Assembly (NCBI GenBank): GCA_025084515.1
Contig: JAJAGP010000170.1
Coordinates: 335,029-399,028, forward strand
DNA length: 64,000 nucleotides
Source: Ancistrus triradiatus
Taxonomy: Eukaryota > Chordata > Actinopteri > Siluriformes > Loricariidae
Direction of reading: 5' to 3'
Shown: positions 12,115-23,400 of the stretch, in pieces
How positions within the stretch are numbered: the stretch's first letter is position 1
Layout of the letters: each line of letters opens with the position of its first letter
Notes under the pieces: generated by a model
Seen by the model: the letters and a program-made list of their open reading frames with translations, nothing else
Databases searched by the model: none
Told to the model about the DNA's origin: nothing
Made by a program: the position numbers and the translations under genes

Positions 12115-12960
12115 ATTAGGGAAGCAAAGTGGTTAGCCCTGTCACCTCACAGCTCCAGAGATCCACATTTAGATTCCCATTGCAGACTCTGCCTGTGTGA
12201 AGGTTACATGTTCTCCCTGTGTCTATTTGAGTTTCCTCTGGGTACTCTGGTTTCCTCCCACATACCAAATACAGGGGTTAGACAATGAAACTGAAACACC
12301 TGTCATTTTAGACCACAATAATTTATTAGTATGGTGTAGGGCCTCCTTTTGCAGCCAATACAGCGTCAATTCGTCTTGGAAATGACATATACAAGTCCTG
12401 CACAGTGCTCAGAGGGATTTTAAGCCATTCTTCTTGCAGGATAGTGGCCGGTCACTACGTGATGCTGGTGGAGGAAAACGTTTCCTGACTCGCTTCTCCA
12501 AAACACCCCAAAGTGGCTCAATAATATTTACTATTTACAATACACTGGTGACTGTGCAGGCCATGGGAGACTTTCAACTTCACTTTCATGTTCATCAAAC
12601 CATCTGAACTCTGGTATGTCACGCATAATGTTGTGTGCATTGCAATATTTTGAGCAAAACTGTGCTCTTACCCTGCTAACTGAACCTTCACACTCTGCTC
12701 TTACCGCTGCAATGTGCAATTAATGAAGATTGGCCACCAGACTGGTCCAATTTAGCCATGAAACCTCCCACACTAAAATGACAGGTGTTTCAGTTTCATT
12801 GTCTAACCCCTGTACATGTGTTAAGGCAGCTGGGCTCTGTAAAGTGTCCCTGTGGGTGTACGTGCTTGCATATGTGTATACATGTGCCCTATGATAAACT
12901 GGTGCTCTGCCTGGCTCCCAGCAACCCGGACTTAAGCGGATATAAAATGATTGAATGGTT
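12115..12960 (+). repeat. Dispersed fish repeat interrupted by a MITE
   Basis: The left part has GTGGTTAGCCCTGTCACCTC and TTCTCCCTGTGTCTATTTGA. The right part, after the MITE, continues with GGCTCCCAGCAACCCGGACT and a GATTGAATGG end. Confidence 0.65.
12272..12812. mobile_element. Mariner/Tc1-type non-autonomous element
   Basis: Inverted ends CAGGGGTTAGACAATGAAAC and its reverse complement at 12793-12812 lie between TA duplications (12270-12271, 12813-12814). 541 bp with no transposase. Confidence 0.85.
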
Positions 12961-13335
12961 TCCATTAAACATGCTCTTAATTTAATCAACATCACAATTA
13001 ATAAAGGAGACGTTTGTTCAGTTTCAAGAATGGCATTCTCTACTAAATGCATACTACTGATTAAACATCCTTCATTTATCACAGCACAATTTACCCAGTT
13101 CCATACACACATCATCATTTTTGCTTTAGTTGGTCATTTTGCTCTTAATCTTGCATGCCAGGCATTATCATTCTGAAACAGAGGAAAAAAAATCCTTTAT
13201 ATACAAGCCATTTTTAATCCAGTCTGTGTTTTATGCTTCATAGTGCAGGGACAACAACTGTGGTTTCCCACACATGAATGCACAACCGAGCACTGATTAA
13301 AGAAAAAGACAGTATAGACTGATTGATATACAACT

Positions 13336-13787
13336 ATATAACCAAAGGTTTGTGGACACCCAAACCCCAAAAACATGTATATTAGTATGGAGCTTGCCTT
13401 ATGCCACTACAACTTCACTTTTCTGGGAAAGCTTTCCACTAGATTTTGGAACGTGACAATGTATGTGATCAGGCACTGATCTTGGACAATAAACCTTAGC
13501 TCACTGCTGACATGCCAATAAATCTCAAAGGTGTCTGATCAAGTTAGGAAAGTTCTCCATTAAAGTCTGAAAACCACTTCTTTATGGACTGTTTTAAGGG
13601 GGCAGGGCAGAATGTTGATTATCTGACTTGCTGCACAGGTCACTGAGGTGATCAATACAATTAGTTCTATTGCCGCTGTTTGTCTATGCAGTATGCTGTA
13701 TATTATGTATCTCTTAGCAGTGAGTGTGGCTAGAATAACAGAGGCCACTAATTAGAAGGAGTGTCTACATATTTGTGGACATACAGT
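13336..13787. mobile_element. MITE-like element
   Basis: Imperfect inverted ends TATAACCAAAGGTTTGTGGA (13336 on) and TTTGTGGACATA (13771-13782). No coding capacity. Confidence 0.55.
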
Positions 13788-13860
13788 ATGTCTTTACATG
13801 CTTAAGAATGTGTTCTGGACTTTCATATTTAGAACACAGTCTCTAGGTTTTAGCATATTT

Positions 13861-14157
13861 TAGCCTTTTCACCCTGTTCCCCTTCCGAAAAAGTGATTTC
13901 TTGGTTGCTGCCCTTCCAAAAATACCATTCCTGATCAAGCTACTTCGGACTGTAGAAGTGTTAACTTGACATCCCGCTGAAGCTATTGCTCAAGTGTAAG
14001 GAAATCACACTAAATACTTGGCACTGTGTCCTACAGAAGCTGATCTTTTTTGGTCAGTTTGTAATACTGCATACACATTTCTTGTATTTTCTGGCTGCAT
14101 TCTAATAAAGAGACTGAGAAATCATTATATATGGTCATTATACCATTGCTAAAACAA
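13861..14157 (+). repeat. About 300-bp dispersed unit, copy 1
   Basis: Runs from TAGCCTTTTCACCCTGTTCC to an AATAAAGAGACTGAG tail. Related copies at 45007-45306 and 59081-59382 lie in the paralogous introns of blocks B and A. Family unknown. Confidence 0.6.
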
Positions 14158-14169
14158 TGACACTGTATA

Positions 14170-14175
14170 TTTAAT
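14170..14175 (-). promoter_or_regulatory. Candidate polyadenylation signal ATTAAA
   Basis: ATTAAA on the minus strand 68 nt past the stop codon. No AATAAA was seen closer. It lies next to a repeat copy, so this is only a candidate. Confidence 0.3.
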
Positions 14176-14242
14176 GTAATGGTGGATTTTTGCCACAGTA
14201 ATTACTGTATGTACATCTGTTTTTTCTGCATTAAGTCGTTTC

Positions 14243-14404
14243 TTACCATTTGTCTATCACCTGCTTGATCCACTTCAGATAGCTAGAAACACGGGTGTAC
14301 ACTCCAGGTCTGTTAGGCAGTCCACACTTCACTCCCCAGCTGGTCACCCCCGCAAGCTGCCAGGCATTCTCCCCTCTACACACCAGAGGACCTCCAGAGT
14401 CTCC
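14243..14404 (-). CDS. klkb1: Protease exon 5: catalytic Ser and C terminus
   Basis: 162 nt including stop. Begins GDSGGPLVC with catalytic Ser (S575), then TSWGVKCG and GVYTRVSSYLKWI, and ends DKW-TAA. Separated from exon 4 by a 6-kb intron holding an RTE-type LINE, a Tc1-like element and the foldback element. Confidence 0.88.
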   Translation of the reverse strand, partial: GDSGGPLVCRGENAWQLAGVTSWGVKCGLPNRPGVYTRVSSYLKWIKQVIDKW

Positions 14405-17400
14405 CTGTCATGCACAGAAAACACAAACAAGCAGTAGTCATTAAACAACAGACAAAACAAAAACTGTACAGCAGCTGATGTCCTTTTCTGTTCCAACATT
14501 GAACCAAAAGTTAAAACATTAGAATTTTTCATGGCATGTCAATTTGGACAGTCTTATGCAAACATCTGGGTATCTCTGCTCAAATTTCATAATTTGTTTA
14601 TTTTTTTAAATGAAATGAAATTTAATTAAATGAGAGGTTTATACAACATTTTCAGGAATATAAATGTGTTATACGATGAGGAAGATAACTAGCTTGTTAG
14701 GATCTTTGTGGAAAATCATTCCAACTGAAGCAGGATAATGTCCCTAAACACACCTCAAAACTTTGCAACATGAAGACCAAAAAATATCAAGAAGTGCTGA
14801 CTGTCAGAGACTCTCCTACACGTTCATCTAACACAAACCCCAGTGAACAATTAGGGCAGGAAGGGGGCCCCGACGTAAAACTTTGCCAAATCAACCATGT
14901 AAATCAAGAGTAAGATTTCCATACTGGATTGGTCGAGGCCCAGGTTAACAATGACCACCATTAGTACTATTGACCAGCAGGGTACCGGTGGAAACTATAC
15001 TATTGTTGGGCCAAGGAGGAGAAGAAGAGGGGAAGAAATGCTAAGAGACAAAGAGAGAGGTGGAAGGGTAGGAAGGTGGAGGTGAGAGTTGGAATTTTGA
15101 ACGTGGGCACTATGACTGGTAAAGTATTGAGTTAGTTGACATAATGGAGAGAAGAGTAGATATACTTTTTGTACAGGAGACCAAGTAAAAGGGGAGTAAG
15201 GCTAGGAGCATTGGAGGTGGGTTCAAACTGTTCTACCATGGTGTAGATGGGAGGAGAAATGGGGTAGGGATAATACCTGAAGAAAGAGTACGTGCACATG
15301 TACGTGTATTGTAGGTGAAGAGAGTGACTGATAGAGTGATGATTGTGAAGCTGGAAATTAATGGAGTGCTGATGAATGTCATCAGTCATATGCTCCACAA
15401 GTGGGTTGTGATATGGAGGAAAAAGCAGATTTCTGGAATGAGTTAGATGAAGTGGTGAAGAACGGGTGGTGATTGGAGAGGACTTCAATGGGCATGTTGG
15501 TGAAGGAAGCAGAGGTGATGAGGATGTGTTGGGCAAATAGGGTTTTAACAACAGGAATAGGAAAGGGCAGATGGTAGTGAACATGTACTTTAAGAAGAAG
15601 GAGGAATGCAGGGTGACGTATAAGAGTGGATGAAGGTGCACACAGGTGGACTACATCTTATGCAGGAGATGCAACCTAAAAGAGATTGGAAACTGTAAGG
15701 TGTTGGTAGGGGAGAGTGTCGTAATACAGCACCAGATGCTGGTAGGTAGGATGCCTTTGGGGGTGAAAAGGAGGAAGAGAGTGAAGGCTGAACCAAGGAT
15801 CAGGTGGTGGAAGTTAAAGGAAGAAGACAACGGTGTGAAATTTAGGGAAGAGGTGAGACAGGCGCTGGGTGGTGTAGGTGCTAGTGAACTGGACATCAAC
15901 TGCAAAATCAGTGAGGGAATCGACTAAGAAGGTACTTGGTGTGACATCTGGAAAGAGGAAGGAAGAAAAGGAGACTTGGTGGTGAAATGAGGAAGTTCAA
16001 GAAACTTTAAGAAGGAAGCCCGCTATGTTGTATGACTTGGACACATTGGCACTGACAAAAGGACACGGGGAGGGAGCTGGAGGTGGCAAAGATGAAAATG
16101 CTGCGATTCTCTTTAAGGGTAACAAGGATGGACAGGATCAGGAATGAGTTTATTAGAGGGAAAACATAGGTATGTAAGCAAAGTTGGGGAGGCAACATGG
16201 TTTGGGCATGTGCAGAGGAGGGATGAGGGTTACATTGGGAGAAGGGTGCTGGGTATGACGCTGCCAAGCAGGAGATGAAGAGGAGGGCCAAAGAGAAGGT
16301 TTCTGGATGCTGTGAAGAAGGACATGCGGATTGTTGGTGTGACAGAGAGGGAGGTGTTCATGGCAGGGCAAGATTGAGATGTATGATCCGCTGTGGCGAC
16401 CCCTGATGGGAACAGCCGAAATAAAAAGTAGTAGTTGTTTTATTTCATTACTGATTAAATGATACATAATGCATGTATCATGGTGCATAACTAGGATAAC
16501 CAGATGTGACGTTCCTCCCGGGACAATCCTGTATTTCAATCCACATTCCGGTCTCCTGACTTATTTTTAAAACATGTACATGTTCCATACAGTATATCAA
16601 AGAAAATGACAAATTTATACTGTAATGAAAATTTGCAGAGAATCAACACTCAAAACGCTAGTGTTTATTCAAAAGGAACATATCAATTATTTCACAAGTT
16701 ACTGAACACGTCTAACCATAGAATGGCCAATCACATTTGTTGATTTTATTAAATGAATATAATTCAACCAATTATCATCTGCCCTTCATCGAGGTGTCTT
16801 GATGCCCTCGCTCACTATGGCTGATGTAATGCTGAGATGACCAAACAAACAAGTATGTTTAACAAACGACTTCAAAAAGAATATACTGTACAATTCTGAT
16901 AAAATACAGTGGTGCTCGAAAGTTCATGAAACCTTTACAATTTTCTACATTTCTGCATAAATATGACCTAAAACGTCATCAAATTTTCACACAAGTCCTA
17001 AAAGTAAATAAAGACAACCCAGTTAAACAAAGGAGACAAAAAATATTATACTTGGTCATTTATTTATTGAGCAAAATTTCCAATATTACATATTAGTGAG
17101 TGGCAAAAGTATGTGAACCTCTAGGATTAGCAATTAATTTGAAGGTGAAATTAGAGTCAGGCGTTTTCAATCAATGGGATGACAAATCAATTAAATTTTA
17201 TTTAAAGAACAGGGATCTATCAAAGTCTGCTCTTCACAACACGTTTGTGGAAGTGTATCATGGCACAAACAAAAGAGATTTCTGAGAACCTCAGAAAATG
17301 GGTTGTTGATGCTCATCAGGCTGGAAAAGGTTACAAAACCATCTCTAAAGAGCTTGGACTCCACCAATTCACAGTCAGGCAGATTGTGTACAAATGGAGG

Positions 17401-20400
17401 AAATTCAAGGCCACTGTTACCCTCTCCATGAGGGTAATAGTTGGTGAGGTCACAAAGGACCCCAGGGTAACCTCTAAGAAACTGAAGGCCTCTCTCACAT
17501 TGGCTAATGTTAATTTTCACGAGTCCATCATCAGAAGAACACTGAACAACAATGGCGTGCATGGCAGGGTTGCAAGGAGAAAGCCACTGCTCTCCAAAAA
17601 GAACATTGCTGCTTGTCTGCAGTTTGCTAAAGATCACGTGGACAAGCCAGAAGGCCAGAAGGAAGAATGTTTGGACAGATGAGACCAAAATAGAACTTTT
17701 TGGTTTAAAAAAAAAAGCTTTATGTATGGAGAAAGAAAAACACTGCATTCCAGCATAAGAACCTTATCCCATCTGTGAAACATGGTGGCGGTAGTATCAT
17801 GGTTTGGGCCTGTTTTGCTGCATCTGGACCAGGACAGCTTGCCATCATTGATGGAACAATGAATTCTGAGAAAAGGTTCACATACTTTTGCCACTCACTA
17901 ACATGTAATATTGGATGATTTTGCTCAATAAATAAATGACCAAGTATCATGTTTTTGTGTCATTTGTTTAACTGGGTTCTCTTGATCTACTTTTAGGACT
18001 TGTGTGAAAATATGGTGATGTTTTAAGTATGAGAGGCTGTTTAGGCCATTATTCAAACTTACCTCTCACACACACTATCATACTCTCTCACACACACTAT
18101 CGTATTCTCTCACACACACACTATCAAACCTCTCACACACACCATCATAATCTCACACACACACTATCATACTCTCACACACATACTATCATACTCTCTC
18201 ACACTCACTATCAAACCTCACACACACACACACACTATCATACTCTCACACACACACTATCATACTCTCTCACACTCACTATCAAACTATTAGGCATTCT
18301 TGATAGTCAATGTGAGAGAGTTTGATAGTGAGTGTGAGAGAGTTTGATTGTCGTGTTTTCTGATTGGCTTAGAGAATTGTCGTTTTAATAAGTAGTTTTG
18401 ATTCGCTTGTAGTCCATTATGCCCCGTCCCCTCCATGTATGGTTATTTACCTAACAAGTGGAAATCCCTATAGCTTGCGTTAAATAGAACCAAGAGCTCA
18501 GAGATTAATGAGGCTATTGGCCTCCTAACAAACATATAAAATTCAACTAATGACATAAACACCATGACGACAGCGGCAACAACCAGCAGCCAATGCAACT
18601 GTTGATGAGGAGATGCGTCACTTACCGCGGTCACGCCATCTGCACTTCGCTAAACCCTGGAACCCCATACAGTGATGTATATAGAAGCAAATTTACACTT
18701 CCCATAAGTTGACATCCCATTACTCCAAATTCCTACAATAAAAATGTCTGAAACTCATTTCATGAGAACAAGAGTGAGTGTTCTTCAAGGCTGTGGTAGC
18801 ATGATTTTGTAACAGTTGATTTACTTATTTTATGGAACTTCAAATAACATAAATACGTTTGCCATCTCATTTCTTCATACTGCCAAAGTAAAAACACAAA
18901 GAATTGTTATTAAAAGTAGGCAGGAAAGTGACTTTACAAATATAGTGGGATTTAACTGAAACTAGCTTTTCCAGCTTTTTTTTTAGATCGTTCTACATAC
19001 AGATTTAACCTTATTGGACATTTTTTGTGTATTATATCTCTGTAAGTTATGTTTATTACGCTGTAAAACTAATTTATTGTCCATTTTCAATCTCTGGAGT
19101 GAAAGCACGGACAGCTTTCTCCCCAACGCTACTTCGCATCTGGGCATTTAGACACGCACTAAAACTCATAGATGGCGCGACCGAGCTTTAGCGAAGTGCA
19201 GATGGCGTGACCGCGGTAAGTGACGCATCTCCTCATCAACAGTTGCATTGGCTGCTGGTTGTTGCCGCTGTCGCCATAGTGTTTATGTCATTAGTTGAAT
19301 TTAATATGTTTGTTAGGAGGCCAACAGCCTCATTAATCTGCGTCTGAGCTCTTGGTTCTATTTAACGCAAGCTATAGGGATTTCCACTTGTTAGGTAAAT
19401 AACCATACATGGAGGGGGCGGGGCATAATGGACTATAAGCGAATCAAAACTGCTTATTAAAACGACAACTCTCTAAGCCAATCAGAAAACACGACAATCA
19501 AACTCTTTCACACTCACTATCAAACTCTCTCACATTCGCTATCAAGAATGCCTAATAGTTTGATAGTGAGTGTGAGAGAGTATGATAGTGTGTGTGAGAG
19601 GTTTGATAGTGTGTGTGAGAGATTATGATAGTGTGTGAGAGGTTTGATAGTGTGTATGAGAGAGTATGATAGTGAGTGTGAGAGGTTTGATAGTGTGTGT
19701 GAGAGAGTATGATAGTGTGTGTGAGAGAGTATGATAGTGTGTGTGAGAGAGTATGATGGTGTGTGAGAGAGTATGATGGTGTGTGTGAGAGAGTATGATG
19801 GTGTGTGTGTGAGAGAGTATGATGGTGTGTGTGAGAGGTAAGTTTGAATAATGGCCTAAACGGCCTCTCATATTTAAGCAGAAATATAGACAAATCTAAA
19901 GGGTTCACAAATTTTTAAGCACCACTGTAAACGCTGGAAAGACTTATAGAGCTAAGTTTAATTTTGCACGAAGTCGCAACAATATTAATCAACATATACA
20001 AATGAAAAAGCACAAAGAAGCCGAAAAAAGTAAGTGTGCAGTGTGTATATATTGTATGCCATCTTATGTAGCTGTGATAATGTATGTATATGCAGCAAAT
20101 GACTGCCTTGGTGCTCGTGTGTTGAATGAGTGGGTCGAGGTGCTTGGGCAGCTACTTAGTGCTCATATCCAAGTATTGACAGGTAAAAACACATTATTAG
20201 GGCTGGTAATATGGCTGTGCTGTGTTGGGTGTTTAATGAAGAACAGCATAAGCAAAGATTCCTCATGCACATCGACACTACAATACTGTACAGACAGCAT
20301 CCTGTCTTTCATTATTGAAAATATGGTTACTCTATTCATAGCTGTAAGACCTAACAGCCAATCCAGACATGAAAAATTACAACAGGATAATAATTGTGTA

Positions 20401-23400
20401 AATTGTTTCAACTGTACAAATTAGACCCAAATCCAATCACATGTGGAATGCAAGACATGCGAGTAATTCACAACATACGTCACAGGAATCAATGCCACCC
20501 TCAGGATATCCAGCACACAAGTTGGTGGAAACAACTTTATAGGACTCCAAATCTTCTCCGGCCATCATTGTTGTACACTCCTCAGCAGTCATTAGAGGCA
20601 CCTGGGCTTCCTGCAGTACATCTGGGTATGAACCTATAACACACAGGGTGGTGAGACAAATGGTGATTCAGACGTATAAAGAAGTGTACACATTATGTTG
20701 TGTGCAGTGGTACTTCAGTTCTTGACCACCTTGGATCTCGTCAAATTTGGTTCTCGAACCAAATGTGTGATTTCAGATCAAGATTTTTTTTTTACTAATT
20801 ATAAGGAAAATTATATCACTCAATTCTTAGGGTGAGAGTTGATTTATCCAATGGAATGCAATATTTTTTTTGTTAAGTAAAATAGCAATGAAAAAAAACT
20901 AGAAATGTCCATGAGTACGTTGAAAAATATTTAAATGTATTATAACCTTACAATAAGAAATCTAAGTCTATCACTCCGACACAGTCATACCACAGCACTT
21001 GACCCCTTCGCAACTCGTCGAATTTGGTTCTCGAAACATTTTGATGAGAAAATATTTCACTCATCTTTTGTTCAGCACTCTGTGCACTTACTAGATCTTG
21101 TGGCTCTGCATATCAGTCTAAAATCCACTGTAAACTTTCTGGTGCTTTTTTATTTTTACATATGTTCTAAGTGCAATAAGTAAATATGGGTCCTTAGAAG
21201 GTTAGTGACAACAGTCCACCAAAAAGGGAAACCATGAGAACCATGACAGCACTTAACATATTTATAATAAACTATAGTGCTTGTATTTGTTTTTTATTTC
21301 TTTGTATTTTATTTTATCCGTATGTACAGTGGTTTCTATAAAGTAAGTCCCACTTTAATAAATTTTTTACTCAACATACTTGAGAGGCTGTTTTCAGGTT
21401 TATATTTATACAGGTACCTGGAGCCAAGACTTGGACTTGACGTGACAAACATCAACACACGCATTAACAATGTTAAAGTGGGACTTACTTTATAGACACA
21501 CTGTATATAGTGTTTAAGGATACAATGGGATTCTGGAACAAATTAATTCAGTTTACATTATTCCTTATGGGAAGAATTATCTCGGTACCTGACGTGACTT
21601 CTGGAATGAATTAAAGATGAGTACCGAGCTACCAGTGTATTTAAGATAATCTTGGTATATTACTACCTGATTTGAGCCTTCCCCATCCAGTCACAGTGCA
21701 CAACTCTCCAAGGTATTTGGATTCATCTTTTACATCCATCAGACAGACTGGACGTGTATGAACTGGCAATTCCAGACAAACGGAAAAGTTACAAGTTAGT
21801 CATATTCTGCAATTATTATTTAATCATACGCATAACAGTTATGTGCATATTTGAGATTTATAGCATTACCTTAAAAATGACTTACCATTGTAGGTGATTG
21901 GTGTTTTTGTTTTAATCAGGGCTATATCATTTTCCTCAGTAAGGTGATTATACTGAGGATGTAAAGTGAGGCTTTCCAGTTCAAATTCTGTACCGCCTTC
22001 TGAAAGCTCAGTCAGTCCAGTTCGGATTGAAAAGCGTCTGGGTTCCCTTTGCCTGTTTAACAGCATGGTAATCCTTATTACATTTACAGCAATTCAATAC
22101 CTTATATCGATGTAATGTTTTCACATCAGCTAAAAGCACAGAGACAAAATAATTGTAGAGATGCATGAAGCAGGAAAATACTGCATTTCTAAAATAGCAT
22201 AATTTGTCTCCAAGCAGAGGAAATTCAGAACTGCTTCTACTCCCCATAGCTGTGGGTGTCTCGCAACGATCACACCAAGAGCACTATGTGCAATGTGTGA
22301 TGTTGAAAATGAACTCAAGACAAACAGCAAGACACCTGCAAACAGCAAATATCTTAAGGTCTTACTTTACTAAACTGTCTATCTCTCTACAGTGGTGTGA
22401 AAACGTGTTTGCCCCTTCCTGATTTCCTATTTTTTTTGCACGTTTGTCACACTTAAGTGTTTCGGAACATCAAACCAATTTAAATATCAGTCAAAGACAA
22501 CACAAGTAAACACAAAATGCAGTTTGTAAATGAAGGTGTTTATTATTAAGGGAGAAGAAAAAAATCCAAACCTACATGGCCCTGTGTAAATAGGACCTGC
22601 CTGACAACGTGAAGTACACCAAAAGATACTTAAAAGCTACACATCATGCCGAGATCCAAAGAAATTCAAAAACAATGGAGAAAGAAAGGAATTGAGATCT
22701 ATCAGTCTGGAAAGGGTTACAAAGCTATTTCTAAAGGTTCGGGATTCCAGCAAACCACAGTGAGAGCCATTATCCACAAATGGCAAAGACATGGAACATT
22801 GGTGAACCTTACCCGGAGTGGCCAGCCGCCAAAATTACCACAAGAGCGCAGCGACGACTCGTCCAAGAGGTCATAAAAGACCCCACAACAACGTCCAACG
22901 TTTGGATTTTTTGTTCTCCCTTAATAATAGACACCTTCATTTAAAAACTGCATTTTAATATTTAAATTGGTTTGATGTTTCAAACATGCAAAAAAATAGG
23001 AAATCAGTAAGGGGGCAAACACTTTTTCACATTACTGTATCTATCTTTCTATCTATCCATCCATCTGCTTAATTGTGGTCAGGGTTGCTGGATAGCCGGT
23101 GCCTAGCCAGCGGCACAGGGTGCAAGGCAAGAACAACCCTAGATAGGGAACCTATCTGTAGTTAGTGTGTGAGTGAGTCTGTTGTAGGGCACATAGACTC
23201 ACTCACACACTAAGGGCACTTTAGAAACACCAACTAACCTAACATGCATGAATTTGGAATGTGGGAGTTAACCGGAGTACTCGGAGTAAACCCACACAGA
23301 CACGGGGATGACATGCAAACCCCACACAGTCAAAGTCCGAGGTCAGGATCGAACCGGGCAGACTGGAGCTGTGAGATGGCTGTGCTAACTGCTGTGCTAC

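Larger units (their letters stand above)
18028..19872. mobile_element. Foldback element with long, minisatellite-bearing inverted arms
   Basis: Left arm 18028-18654 and right arm 19187-19872 are inverted copies; the spacer is about 530 bp. Outer ends are TATGAGAGGC and GCCTCTCATA, and AGGCCATTATTCAAACTTAC is shared near the tips. Each arm carries a tandem array of about 22-bp units (CTCTCACACACACTATCATA type). No transposase frame. Candidate flanking duplication is TTTAAG. Arrangement resembles foldback elements; superfamily unknown. Confidence 0.8.
16917..19927 (+). mobile_element. Tc1-like transposon split by a foldback element
   Basis: Starts CAGTGGTGCTCGAAAG after TA (16915-16916) and ends with the reverse complement (AAGCACCACTG) before TA at 19928-19929. 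The right inverted end is interrupted at 18028-19872. The internal transposase is truncated. Confidence 0.85.

Noticed and set aside
12531..13118. Open frames of 62 and 132 residues
   Set aside because: They lie within the non-coding MITE and the dispersed repeat around it.
15132..15641. 169-residue minus-strand frame rich in Ser/Pro/His
   Set aside because: Shadow of the RTE-type endonuclease region on the plus strand.
18061..18290. CRISPR-like spaced repeats
   Set aside because: Units are contiguous and degenerate with no unique spacers; eukaryotic minisatellite within a foldback arm.
20002..20424. 140-residue plus-strand frame
   Set aside because: Lies in the intron between protease exons 4 and 5; composition not protein-like in conservation terms and no family match recognised.
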